Assembly (NCBI RefSeq): GCF_029478665.1
Contig: NZ_JARPQB010000022.1
Location: 28,731 to 92,730 of the forward strand
DNA from: Pseudomonas entomophila
GTDB lineage: Bacteria > Pseudomonadota > Gammaproteobacteria > Pseudomonadales > Pseudomonadaceae
Direction: 5' to 3'
DNA: 64,000 bases
Position 1 is the stretch's first letter, and each line of letters starts with the position of its first letter. The position numbers and the translations under genes are program-made. Below the pieces are notes generated by a model. The model was not told the origin of the DNA, made no database searches, and saw nothing but the letters and a program-made list of their open reading frames with translations. Below are positions 9,902-15,737 of the stretch, piece by piece.

Positions 9902-10102
9902 ATGCAAATGGTTCCGGTCAGATCTTCTGCTATCAGTGCTGTGGGCTATGACGCTACAACCCGGAGGTTGAAGATCACGTTCAAGCAGGGGCGTACATAC
10001 GATTTCTGCAGAGTGCCATTAGAGGTATATCAAGGGCTCATAAACGCACCCTCGGTGGGGGCCTATTACGACCGCGTGATCAAGGACCGGTATCAGTGCT
10101 GA
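9902..10102 (+). CDS. Small KTSC-domain protein
   Basis: The 66-aa product shows the KTSC pattern: SSAISAVGYD, then LKITFKQGRTYDF, then VPLEVYQGL and SVGAYYDRVI. KTSC domains occur alone or fused to other proteins, and their biochemical role is not established. The start at 9902 is preceded by GCGAGGG. It lies 112 bp after abiV in the same direction and close to the putative right end of the island, so it may be cargo or a passenger. The family is seen; the function is unknown. Confidence 0.75.
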   Translation: MQMVPVRSSAISAVGYDATTRRLKITFKQGRTYDFCRVPLEVYQGLINAPSVGAYYDRVIKDRYQC

Positions 10103-10138
10103 CGGCAGACACGTTGACCTCGAGTAGGTGCATTCGGA

Positions 10139-10162
10139 TTTAGGGATACGTTTAGGGATACG
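10139..10162 (+). repeat. Two tandem 12-bp repeats, possible integrase arm sites
   Basis: TTTAGGGATACG occurs twice, back to back. It lies 58 bp inside the tRNA-like core repeat at 10221-10232. Arm-type integrase binding sites are short direct repeats next to attP/attR, which suits this position. No integrase gene is present, so this is an inference. Confidence 0.45.
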
Positions 10163-10220
10163 CGGCCAAGCGCGCCCCGATTAACATCAGCATTTCTTGG
10201 GGGAATGTCCTAGTGTTTGG

Positions 10221-10232
10221 TTCCTGTCTCCG
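10221..10232 (+). other. Putative attR: copy of the tRNA-Thr 3' segment
   Basis: TTCCTGTCTCCG repeats tRNA-Thr bases 1854-1865 in direct orientation, 8.37 kb away. An exact 12-mer match to the tRNA end falling at an accessory boundary is unlikely by chance, but the CCA-proximal bases diverge after the core. It marks the likely right end of the defence island. Confidence 0.45.
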
Positions 10233-10365
10233 TACTGCTCTTCGTAATCCTCGATCAAGCTTCGTTCAGCTGCGCCGAACCGGCTCGTTGGGTGGCATCT
10301 ACGTGCCCTTGAGTTTGTAGGCGGTTTCCCGCAACACCAATCGCCTTTTCCCAGCCTTCCTAAGC

Positions 10366-10394
10366 TTGCATTAGCAGCCCCCAAGGAATAAATT
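10366..10394 (+). promoter_or_regulatory. Promoter of C4 unit 1
   Basis: TTGCAT, a 17-bp spacer and TAAATT. The same arrangement (TTGCGC, 17 bp, TAAATT) precedes unit 2, although the spacer sequences differ. In both cases the expected start of transcription falls at or just before the first conserved hairpin of the leader, which supports the call. Confidence 0.6.
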
Positions 10395-10400
10395 CCCTCC

Positions 10401-10486
10401 GTCGCCGAAGCATCGGCGACGCGACCTTGGCCGGTCGGAATCGAAAGGCGCAACAGCGCCCAGTCTTCATCGCAGGCGCTTTTTTT
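10401..10486 (+). promoter_or_regulatory. Structured leader of C4 unit 1 with intrinsic terminator/antiterminator
   Basis: Hairpin 1 is GTCGCCGA-AGCA-TCGGCGAC (10401-10420). Hairpin 2 is CGACC-TTGGCC-GGTCG (10422-10437), whose loop is complementary to GGCCAA in the C4 RNA (10561-10566). Then GGCGC (10447-10451), GCGCC (10456-10460) and GGCGC followed by seven T (10475-10486) can form either an early hairpin or a terminator, because both use the middle segment. The stems have compensatory changes relative to unit 2, so selection for structure is directly supported. Confidence 0.65.
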
Positions 10487-10506
10487 GTGCCCGCGATGTC
10501 GCGTCA

Positions 10507-10585
10507 TGGCGGTGGTGCGCGGGACACCTTCGGGTGTGCCGGGCCCCTTTCGTCCCGGTCGGCCAACCCGCGTACTGCTGCCACC
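10507..10585 (+). ncRNA. C4-type antisense RNA, copy 1
   Basis: Bases 10507-10523 pair with 10567-10583 along 17 consecutive positions (with G:U wobbles). The helix encloses an ACACC-TTCG-GGTGT hairpin, a CCGGG/CCCGG hairpin and the unpaired GGCCAA (10561-10566). GGCCAA is complementary to TTGGCC both upstream (10427-10432) and downstream (10595-10600), and CTGCCACC (10578-10585) is complementary to GGTGGCAG (10607-10614). This helix plus paired target sites is the layout of phage P1/P7 C4 and P4 CI immunity RNAs, which act on their own leader transcript. Comparison with copy 2 shows compensatory base changes. The family name is from recognition of the sequence pattern and would be confirmed with the Rfam C4 model. 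Confidence 0.75.
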
Positions 10586-10594
10586 TAAACTTGC

Positions 10595-10614
10595 TTGGCC
10601 GCGAGCGGTGGCAG
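10595..10614 (+). promoter_or_regulatory. C4 target sites (a, b) upstream of the unit 1 small genes
   Basis: TTGGCC (10595-10600) and GGTGGCAG (10607-10614) are the complements of the two single-strand or helix segments of C4 copy 1. They lie just before the ribosome binding site AAAGGA (10625-10630). Pairing would occlude translation or trigger termination, as for P1 ant. Within one molecule the order a', b', a, b would give a pseudoknot. Confidence 0.6.
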
Positions 10615-10638
10615 TTCCACAACGAAAGGAACTCATGC

Positions 10639-10776
10639 ATGACCACCAAGATACTGAGGATCCTCGCATCCGCTCTCCGCCGCCCAACCCCCGCGGCCAC
10701 CGCAACCCCAACCTTCTACCCGATCGACAGCCACTCCCTAGCCACCCGCGCCAACCGGGAGGTGCCCCATGCCTGA
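10639..10776 (+). CDS. Small leader-type protein of C4 unit 1 (45 aa)
   Basis: The ORF starts MTTKILRILASALRRPTP and ends LATRANREVPHA. It has an AAAGGA ribosome binding site 8 nt upstream; another ATG at 10635 is in a different frame. It overlaps the next gene by 8 bp, which suggests translational coupling, as between icd and ant of phage P1. The unit 2 copy is 46 aa and nearly identical, so the frame is conserved. N-terminal half is basic and amphipathic. The function is unknown; it could be a coupling peptide rather than an effector. Confidence 0.6.
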   Translation: MTTKILRILASALRRPTPAATATPTFYPIDSHSLATRANREVPHA

Positions 10777-10999
10777 CCATGAACGCCTGTCCACCCTCCA
10801 GAGCTACGTCTGGACCCTCGAACTGCTCGGCGAAGCACTGGTCCAGCATGACGAGGTGCTGGAGTGTGAGCACAACCCACAACTGAGCTTTCGCAACACG
10901 GCGGGTATTCACCAGGCGATCCGGATCATCAGCCGCTTGGCCAGTGAGCAGTTCGGCAAGCTGGAGACGATGAAGGAGGAGGGTGATCCTGGGGACTGA
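10769..10999 (+). CDS. Small conserved protein of C4 unit 1 (76 aa)
   Basis: The product starts MPDHERLSTLQSYVWTLELL and is predicted to be helical and acidic towards the end. It overlaps the 45-aa gene by 8 bp, and an internal GGGAGGTGCCCC provides a ribosome binding site. The copy in unit 2 differs only near the C-terminus (LETMKEEGDPGD versus LEAVKEESVSGD), with mostly silent DNA changes elsewhere, showing that the frame is real. I do not recognise the family. By position it is the counterpart of the C4-controlled ant gene in phage P1, but there is no visible similarity to Ant. Confidence 0.75.
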   Translation: MPDHERLSTLQSYVWTLELLGEALVQHDEVLECEHNPQLSFRNTAGIHQAIRIISRLASEQFGKLETMKEEGDPGD

Positions 11000-11013
11000 T
11001 GCTTCGCATCACT

Positions 11014-11032
11014 GGGGCCGCTTTGCGGCCCT
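11014..11032 (+). terminator. Terminator-like hairpin after C4 unit 1
   Basis: GGGGCCGC-TTT-GCGGCCCT lies 15 bp after the stop of the 76-aa gene. The same hairpin follows unit 2 at 11981-12000, there with three T. The T tract here is poor, so it may be partly Rho-assisted. Confidence 0.55.
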
Positions 11033-11331
11033 ATCGCATGGCGTATCCTGATCGGGCGTTTTCCATTTAAGCCGCCGCTGCTTTCGAGAAAGTGCCCAGC
11101 CGACACTCGCCGCTAGCCCAGTGTTTTGGGCCATCAGGCAAAAAATTTAAAGATAATGGTTTGGCTGGTTGGAGATAGTTTCTGACTGGAGAACATTGTC
11201 AGCATGCCCGCCAGTTTCCAACTTCACCTCATGGCGCCATGTGCGGACGTCAGTCACATCGCAATATTGACGCTCCGCAGCCGGCAATCGAAGACGTCTT
11301 GCGTGAAATTTCCCAACCTCATCCCATGAGG
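11033..11331. other. Spacer between C4 units 1 and 2
   Basis: These 299 bases include an AT-rich patch (AAAAAATTTAAAGATAATGG near 11141). I see no supportable gene. The short frames are not shared with the spacer before unit 1. Confidence 0.5.
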
Positions 11332-11360
11332 TTGCGCCTGCCGCCTCACGGCGATAAATT
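11332..11360 (+). promoter_or_regulatory. Promoter of C4 unit 2
   Basis: TTGCGC, 17-bp spacer, TAAATT, positioned exactly as in unit 1, about 8 bp before the first leader hairpin at 11368. Confidence 0.6.
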
Positions 11361-11367
11361 CCTCCGA

Positions 11368-11451
11368 GTCGCGGCAAATTCCGCGACCGGGTTTGGCGAC
11401 CCGGATAAACTTGGCGCAGCAGCGCCCCACACGATTGCAGGCGCTTTTTTT
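11368..11451 (+). promoter_or_regulatory. Structured leader of C4 unit 2 with terminator
   Basis: Hairpin 1 is GTCGCGG-CAAATT-CCGCGAC (11368-11387). Hairpin 2 is CGGGT-TTGGCG-ACCCG (11388-11403), its loop matching CGCCAA of C4 copy 2 (11525-11530). GGCGC-AGCA-GCGCC (11413-11426) competes with a GCGCC/GGCGC terminator that ends in seven T (11445-11451). Where the sequence differs from unit 1, both sides of stems and both loop partners change together (TTGGCC/GGCCAA there, TTGGCG/CGCCAA here). Confidence 0.65.
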
Positions 11452-11471
11452 GCGTCCGCAGCCTCGTGCCA

Positions 11472-11549
11472 TGGCGGCTGTGCGCGGGAGACCTTCGGGT
11501 CTGCCGGGTTCCAAGTTCCCGGTTCGCCAACCTGCGTACAGCTGCCACC
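11472..11549 (+). ncRNA. C4-type antisense RNA, copy 2
   Basis: A 17-bp helix (11472-11488 with 11531-11547) encloses an AGACC-TTCG-GGTCT tetraloop hairpin, a CCGGG/CCCGG hairpin and CGCCAA. The complements are TTGGCG at 11393-11398 and 11556-11561, and GGTGG at 11571-11575 for CCACC. The fold is the same as copy 1 with compensatory changes (AGACC/GGTCT versus ACACC/GGTGT). Confidence 0.75.
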
Positions 11550-11554
11550 CATTG

Positions 11555-11575
11555 TTTGGCGACAGTGCGTGGTGG
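11555..11575 (+). promoter_or_regulatory. C4 target sites upstream of the unit 2 small genes
   Basis: TTTGGCGA and GGTGG lie between C4 copy 2 and the TTGGAG ribosome binding site before 11602. They are complementary to CGCCAA and CCACC in the antisense RNA. Confidence 0.55.
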
Positions 11576-11601
11576 TTCCAACCTAACTTGGAGTCTCATG
11601 C

Positions 11602-11742
11602 ATGACCATCACACGTCTGTACAGGATCCTCGCATCCGCTCTCCGCCGCCCAACCCCCGCGGCCACCCCGTCCCCAACCTTCTACCCGATCGACAGCCAC
11701 TCCCTCGCCACCCGCGCCAACCGGGAGGTGCCCCATGCCTGA
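11602..11742 (+). CDS. Small leader-type protein of C4 unit 2 (46 aa)
   Basis: MTITRLYRILASALRRPTP...REVPHA is nearly identical to the 45-aa protein of unit 1, with one extra residue near the N-terminus. It overlaps the next frame by 8 bp. An out-of-frame ATG 4 nt upstream is also conserved between copies. Function unknown. Confidence 0.6.
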   Translation: MTITRLYRILASALRRPTPAATPSPTFYPIDSHSLATRANREVPHA

Positions 11743-11965
11743 CCATGAACGCCTGTCTACCCTCCAGAGCTACGTCTGGACCCTCGAACTGCTCGGCGAA
11801 GCGCTGGTCCAGCATGACGAGGTGTTGGAGTGCGAGCACAACCCGCAACTGAGCTTCCGCAACACGGCGGGGATTCACCAGGCGATCCGGATCATCAGCC
11901 GGTTGGCCAGCGAGCAGTTCGGCAAGCTGGAGGCGGTGAAAGAGGAGAGTGTTTCTGGAGATTGA
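11735..11965 (+). CDS. Small conserved protein of C4 unit 2 (76 aa)
   Basis: This is the paralogue of the 76-aa protein at 10769-10999, same length and almost the same sequence, with GGGAGG before the start. Synonymous differences dominate, indicating that the protein is maintained. It is translationally coupled to the 46-aa frame and followed by a terminator. Family not recognised. Confidence 0.75.
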   Translation: MPDHERLSTLQSYVWTLELLGEALVQHDEVLECEHNPQLSFRNTAGIHQAIRIISRLASEQFGKLEAVKEESVSGD

Positions 11966-11980
11966 TACTGCGGAATGTTG

Positions 11981-12000
11981 GGGCCGCTTTGCGGCCCTTT
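11981..12000 (+). terminator. Terminator after C4 unit 2
   Basis: GGGCCGC-TTT-GCGGCCC followed by TTT, 16 bp after the stop. It runs straight into a REP-type sequence. Confidence 0.6.
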
Positions 12001-12024
12001 CGCGGCACAAGGCCGCTCCTACAG
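11998..12024. repeat. REP half-element
   Basis: TTTCGCGGCACAAGGCCGCT followed by CCTACAG matches one arm of the palindromic REP pair at 30134-30207. Confidence 0.6.
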
Positions 12025-12185
12025 GGACGGCGCTAGTTTGAGATTCTGCGTAGTCCTGTGGGGCGGTGCGCTGATGCTACTTGCCCGCGAAGGGCTGCAA
12101 AGCAGCCTCGTTAGTGGCGATGAAGCGCTAACTGGCCGGCGTTAGCCTGCAGGCCAATATTCTCAAATCACACCTGCGTCAGGCC

Positions 12186-12782
12186 CTACCAGAACCACCC
12201 ACCCCGCGCGAGCTCCTGCTCGCAACTCCGATACTGCGCCCCGAACACCGAAGCGCGGGCCTGGACCTTCTGCGAGACGTTCTTCAGCCACGGCTTGGCG
12301 TCGTAGCTGCGGTTGCGGTAGCCGCCCCAGCCTTCGTGGTAATTCAGGTACTGGCCATAGGCGTCCCACTTGGACACGCCGTTGACCTGCTGGCTCTTCT
12401 GCATGTACCAGCCCATGAAGTCGAGGGCGTCGGCGAAGTCGTCGCGGGCGGCGCCCCAGCCGCCGGCGTCGCGCTTGTAGTCGGCCCAGGTCTCGTCCTT
12501 GGCCTGGGCGTAGCCGTAGGCGCTGCTCACCCGGCCCCAGGGGATGAAGCCGAGGAAGTAATAGCGCGGCGGCAGGGCGTCGTGCTTGAACGAGGACTCC
12601 TGGTACATCATCGCCATCGGCACCTGCACCGGCGCACCCCAGCGCGCCTGCATCTTCAGCGCCGCCTCGTGCCATTTCGGCTTCTCGCGGAAGATCTCGC
12701 AGAGGTTGTCGGGGTTGGCCGGGGGCTTGGTGGCGCAGCCGGCAAGCAGCAGGAGCAGGGCTGGCATCAAGAGCCGAAGCAT
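12186..12782 (-). CDS. Lytic transglycosylase-like (SLT fold) lipoprotein
   Basis: The 198-aa product starts MLRLLMPALLLLLAGCATK, a lipoprotein signal with lipobox LAGC, so it should be anchored in the outer membrane facing the periplasm. The mature part has the lysozyme-like transglycosylase signatures: MMYQESSFKHDA with the catalytic Glu, then SSAYGYAQAKDETW, and later YHEGWGGY. It probably cleaves the peptidoglycan MurNAc-GlcNAc bond. GGAAACCCGTC precedes the ATG. A 60-bp piece of this gene recurs at 19053-19112, so the locus has been duplicated and broken. It sits alone between C4 unit 2 and the toxin-antitoxin-like pair. Confidence 0.8.
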   Translation of the reverse strand: MLRLLMPALLLLLAGCATKPPANPDNLCEIFREKPKWHEAALKMQARWGAPVQVPMAMMYQESSFKHDALPPRYYFLGFIPWGRVSSAYGYAQAKDETWADYKRDAGGWGAARDDFADALDFMGWYMQKSQQVNGVSKWDAYGQYLNYHEGWGGYRNRSYDAKPWLKNVSQKVQARASVFGAQYRSCEQELARGGWFW

Positions 12783-12984
12783 GACGGGTTTCCTTTGGTA
12801 GACGTCGGGGCGCAGCTGGTTGGCGCTTTATACAGGCTTTGGGGAGGCATATGAATCAGCGGCCGGTTGAGCGATGCCGAGCTAGGCACGGTAGGACGGT
12901 CGTCGCCCATGTCTCGACGGGTAAGCGTATCGGGTTTATATTTCTTTGAAATTTTATGGAATCGTAAACCGAGGGAGACAGCCG

Positions 12985-14052
12985 ATGATCGGCGAGCGGC
13001 TCAAACGTGCCCGCGCTGCTGCTGGCCTGTCGATGCAGGCGCTAGGTGATCAGGTGGGCGTGAGCGCCAACATGATCAAGAAGTATGAACATGACCAGAG
13101 CATGCCCAGTTCCGGCGTGCTCGTGCGTTTGTGCAAGGCGCTGTCGGTGCGCGCCGAGTACTTTTTCCGCCCCGCCAAGGTCGAGCTGGCGGGTGTCGAG
13201 TATCGCAAGCGTTGCAGCACGCCCAAGGCGATCCTCAAGCGCATCGAGGCCGATGTGCTGGATCAGGCGGAGCGTTGGCAGGAACTGATCAATCTATGGC
13301 CGGATTATCCCGTGCAGGCGTTCAGCGCGCCGGCAGGGCTGCCCGCGCAGTTGGATTCGCTGCAGGCGGTCGACAACCTGGCGGACCAGGTGCGGCAGCT
13401 GTGGGGCCTGGGGGCGAGCCCGATTCCCGATTTGATCGACGTGCTGGAGACGCACGGGATTCTGGTGATCATCACCCAGGTCGATGCACAGGCGAAGTTC
13501 GATGGCTTGCAGGCCAGCGTGGCGGGGCAGCCGGTCATCGTGGTGTCGGCGGACTGGCCGGGTGACCGGCAGCGCTTCACCCTGGCCCACGAGCTTGGCC
13601 ACCTGTTGATGCACGGTCGGTTGGCCGAAGGGCTGGACGAGGAAAAGGCCTGTAACCGTTTCGCCTCGGCATTGCTGGTGCCGGCCAGCGCCATGCGGCA
13701 GCATCTGGGCCACAAACGCCACATGCTGGAGGTGCGCGAGTTGTATCTGCTCAAGGCGGAGTTTGGCCTCAGCATGCAGGGTTGCCTGTATCGCGCCGGG
13801 GACCTGGAGATCATCCCGCACGCTGTGCGCGAGCGGCTGTTCATGGTGTTCGTCAAACAGGGTTGGCGCAAGCAGGAGCCAGGGGCTGCGTACCGGCAGG
13901 AAACCACACGGCTGTTCCAGCAACTGGTCTACCGAGCATTGGGGGAGGGGATTATCGGTGAGTCCAAGGCGGCGGAGCTGCTGGGCATGACGGTCTATCA
14001 GTTCCACCAGGCGCGCAAACTGGAGTTACTGGATGCAGCTGCTCATCAGTGA
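12985..14052 (+). CDS. XRE-family regulator with ImmA/IrrE metallopeptidase domain (antitoxin-like)
   Basis: The 355-aa product is read from the ATG at 12985 because GAGGGAGAC lies 6 nt upstream; an in-frame ATG at 12946 has no such site. Residues 1-60 are an XRE helix-turn-helix (MIGERLKRARAAAGLSMQAL, then SANMIKKYEHDQSMPS). Residues ~150-270 are an ImmA/IrrE (COG2856) domain with the zinc motif HELGHLLMH. Proteins of this architecture commonly repress their own operon and act as antitoxins. The gene overlaps the downstream PIN gene by 20 bp, which supports a coupled toxin-antitoxin pair. No experimental partner is known for this exact pair as far as I can tell. Confidence 0.8.
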   Translation: MIGERLKRARAAAGLSMQALGDQVGVSANMIKKYEHDQSMPSSGVLVRLCKALSVRAEYFFRPAKVELAGVEYRKRCSTPKAILKRIEADVLDQAERWQELINLWPDYPVQAFSAPAGLPAQLDSLQAVDNLADQVRQLWGLGASPIPDLIDVLETHGILVIITQVDAQAKFDGLQASVAGQPVIVVSADWPGDRQRFTLAHELGHLLMHGRLAEGLDEEKACNRFASALLVPASAMRQHLGHKRHMLEVRELYLLKAEFGLSMQGCLYRAGDLEIIPHAVRERLFMVFVKQGWRKQEPGAAYRQETTRLFQQLVYRALGEGIIGESKAAELLGMTVYQFHQARKLELLDAAAHQ

Positions 14053-14518
14053 TGCCAACATCCTGATCGACCTTGAAGAGGGCGAGCTGCTGGCCCAACT
14101 CTTCACGCTGCCTTACCAGTTCACTGTGCCGGATATCCTCTATTTCGATGAGCTTGAAGCCCAGCATGCACATCTGCTGGGCTTGGGGCTTGAGCTGGCT
14201 GAGCTCAACCCTGCCACCATGCTCTATGCCGTGGAGTTGGTTGGCCGGGTCAGGGGGCCTAGCCGCAACGATTGCTTCGCATTGGCGCTGGCAAGGCAGG
14301 AAAAATGTCCGTTGCTATCCGGGGATGAGGCGTTGCGCAAAGCGGCAATGTTGGAAGAGGTTGAGGTGAAGGGCACGCTCTGGGTGGTTGAGGAGCTTGT
14401 TCGAGAAGAGGTGATCTCAGTTGACCAGGCCCATGAGGCCTATCGAAGGATGCGGGCGAATGCACGTCGGCTGCCCTGGGCGGTTGCTCATCAACGTCTG
14501 GATGAGTTCTATCGATAG
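14033..14518 (+). CDS. PIN-domain protein, likely RNase toxin
   Basis: The 161-aa product starts MQLLISDANILIDLEEGELL, with the first acidic PIN motif (SDANILIDL). It later shows SRNDCFALALAR and LSGDEALRKAA, which carry the other conserved Asp residues of the metal-binding cluster. PIN proteins are Mg-dependent RNases. The 20-bp overlap with the XRE-ImmA gene fits a type II toxin-antitoxin operon. The start used is the first in-frame ATG compatible with the domain. The target RNA is unknown. Confidence 0.75.
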   Translation: MQLLISDANILIDLEEGELLAQLFTLPYQFTVPDILYFDELEAQHAHLLGLGLELAELNPATMLYAVELVGRVRGPSRNDCFALALARQEKCPLLSGDEALRKAAMLEEVEVKGTLWVVEELVREEVISVDQAHEAYRRMRANARRLPWAVAHQRLDEFYR

Positions 14519-14758
14519 CGGCTCGTTCAACCTGTAGGTCGCGGCATACCAGCCTCGATGCAAACACCGCAGTGGTACGCACCAGCAGACGTGCTCATAC
14601 AGAGGGTGTTGTTCTCTGCGCATCAGCTCAGCTTGTGCGGCTTGGCAATTGAAACGGCTCTCCATTGCCTCCAAGCCTATGGTTTCAAATTCGCCGAGGT
14701 CGAGTAGGCGTTCATCGGCAATCTGATATGCGCACAGATCTTCTACTTTGGCGGTCAT
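14417..14758 (-). CDS. Possible small hypothetical protein, convergent with the PIN gene
   Basis: This 113-aa frame starts MTAKVEDLCAYQIADERLLD. Its C-terminal third overlaps the PIN gene by about 100 bp. The first ~70 residues look protein-like, but I see no ribosome binding site and no recognised domain. It could be a decayed gene whose true end lay before the PIN gene. Confidence 0.25.
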   Translation of the reverse strand: MTAKVEDLCAYQIADERLLDLGEFETIGLEAMESRFNCQAAQAELMRREQHPLYEHVCWCVPLRCLHRGWYAATYRLNEPLSIELIQTLMSNRPGQPTCIRPHPSIGLMGLVN

Positions 14759-15170
14759 GACCCGGAACGTCTGGGCACTCAGTGATAAGGAATTAAAAGG
14801 AGAGGTATTTCCATTTTCGCGACTGAGTCACGAGAAAGTAAGTTCGCTATTTTCCGCGTGCTCTTTTTAGGAGGGCTGTACAAAGTATGTACATATTTGT
14901 CTGGAGTTAATTTTCCTCTGCTCAAGTCAATAGCGTATAGCTATGAATTTATAAAGCCGTTCGTAGGTTTCACGGGGTGGGTTTGCAGGCACAGTATGGG
15001 AAATTAATTGTAGGTTTTTCGTTGTGGGTTTTCTTGGAATGAAAAGTAATAATGAGTGCTTCTATTTGATATATATGTGTCGATGAGGGTGTGCTAATTG
15101 TTGGTGATGAGCCTGTCGATGTTTGGATGTTTTTATTGTATGTTTGCGTCAGCCAATGAGGGAGGTTGAT
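14759..15170. other. AT-rich region without a clear gene
   Basis: The sequence is strongly AT-rich compared with the flanks. It contains the dyad TGTAC-AAAGTAT-GTACA (14877-14893), a possible operator, about 280 bp before the M15 peptidase gene. No coding frame is convincing. The composition suggests recently acquired DNA. Confidence 0.5.
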
Positions 15171-15665
15171 ATGTCAAAGTGGCCGCACCAGAGTGAGGTT
15201 GATGGTTTTTATGGCGACCCAAGAGGTGAGGGGGGTGAGGAAAACAAAAAGTGGGTGGCTGAAAATATAATTAGGCTTCCTGCGCCCTGGAGCTTGGTGA
15301 CGGCATGGGATTTTATGCCGGTCAAAGGGGTTCGTATCCATAAAAAGTGCGAAGAGAGTCTGAGCCGAATATTTCTGGAGATTTGGCAGGCGGCAGGGGA
15401 GGATCAGAAAAAAATAAATGAGTGGGGTATGAGTTTGTATGCGGGAGGGTTCAATTATAGGCTGATGCGTGGCAGTAGTCGATTGTCAATGCATAGTTGG
15501 GGTTGCGCTATTGATTTTGACTCGGCAAGAAACTCATTTGGAGATAAAAGTCCAAACTTTGCGTTGCTGCCGGCTGTTCGCGGAGCTTTTGAACGAGAGG
15601 GGTGGACCTGGGGCGGGGGATGGGAAAAGCCGGATGGTATGCATTGGCAAGCTGCGGATATATAG
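15171..15665 (+). CDS. M15-family peptidase (D-Ala-D-Ala carboxypeptidase / endolysin-like)
   Basis: The 164-aa product is read from the ATG at 15171 behind the strong site GAGGGAGG; an in-frame ATG at 15123 lacks one. The C-terminal half carries the M15 zinc signature: SRLSMHSWGCAIDFD supplies His and Asp, and DGMHWQ supplies the second His. The N-terminal part (VDGFYG, FMPVKGVRIHKKC) resembles phage and bacterial M15 peptidases that cut peptidoglycan peptide stems. No signal peptide is visible, as in endolysins. It lies 72 bp upstream of a membrane protein gene in the same AT-rich segment, probably co-transcribed. Confidence 0.75.
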   Translation: MSKWPHQSEVDGFYGDPRGEGGEENKKWVAENIIRLPAPWSLVTAWDFMPVKGVRIHKKCEESLSRIFLEIWQAAGEDQKKINEWGMSLYAGGFNYRLMRGSSRLSMHSWGCAIDFDSARNSFGDKSPNFALLPAVRGAFEREGWTWGGGWEKPDGMHWQAADI

Positions 15666-15737
15666 AGTTTTCGGTAGGCTAGGGTGTGTTTAATGGCTAA
15701 GGCAACATGGGTGTAATCCGATTGAGGAGTACTCTCG

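Noticed and set aside
10187..10912. A 241-aa minus-strand frame across the first C4 unit
   Set aside because: It runs antisense through the promoter, RNA hairpins and both small genes, has a low-complexity Gly/Arg/Ser-rich product, and is not kept in the second unit.
14517..14760. Possible second toxin-antitoxin component after the PIN gene
   Set aside because: The only frame is antisense, lacks a ribosome binding site and overlaps the PIN gene by 100 bp; kept only as a low-confidence hypothetical.
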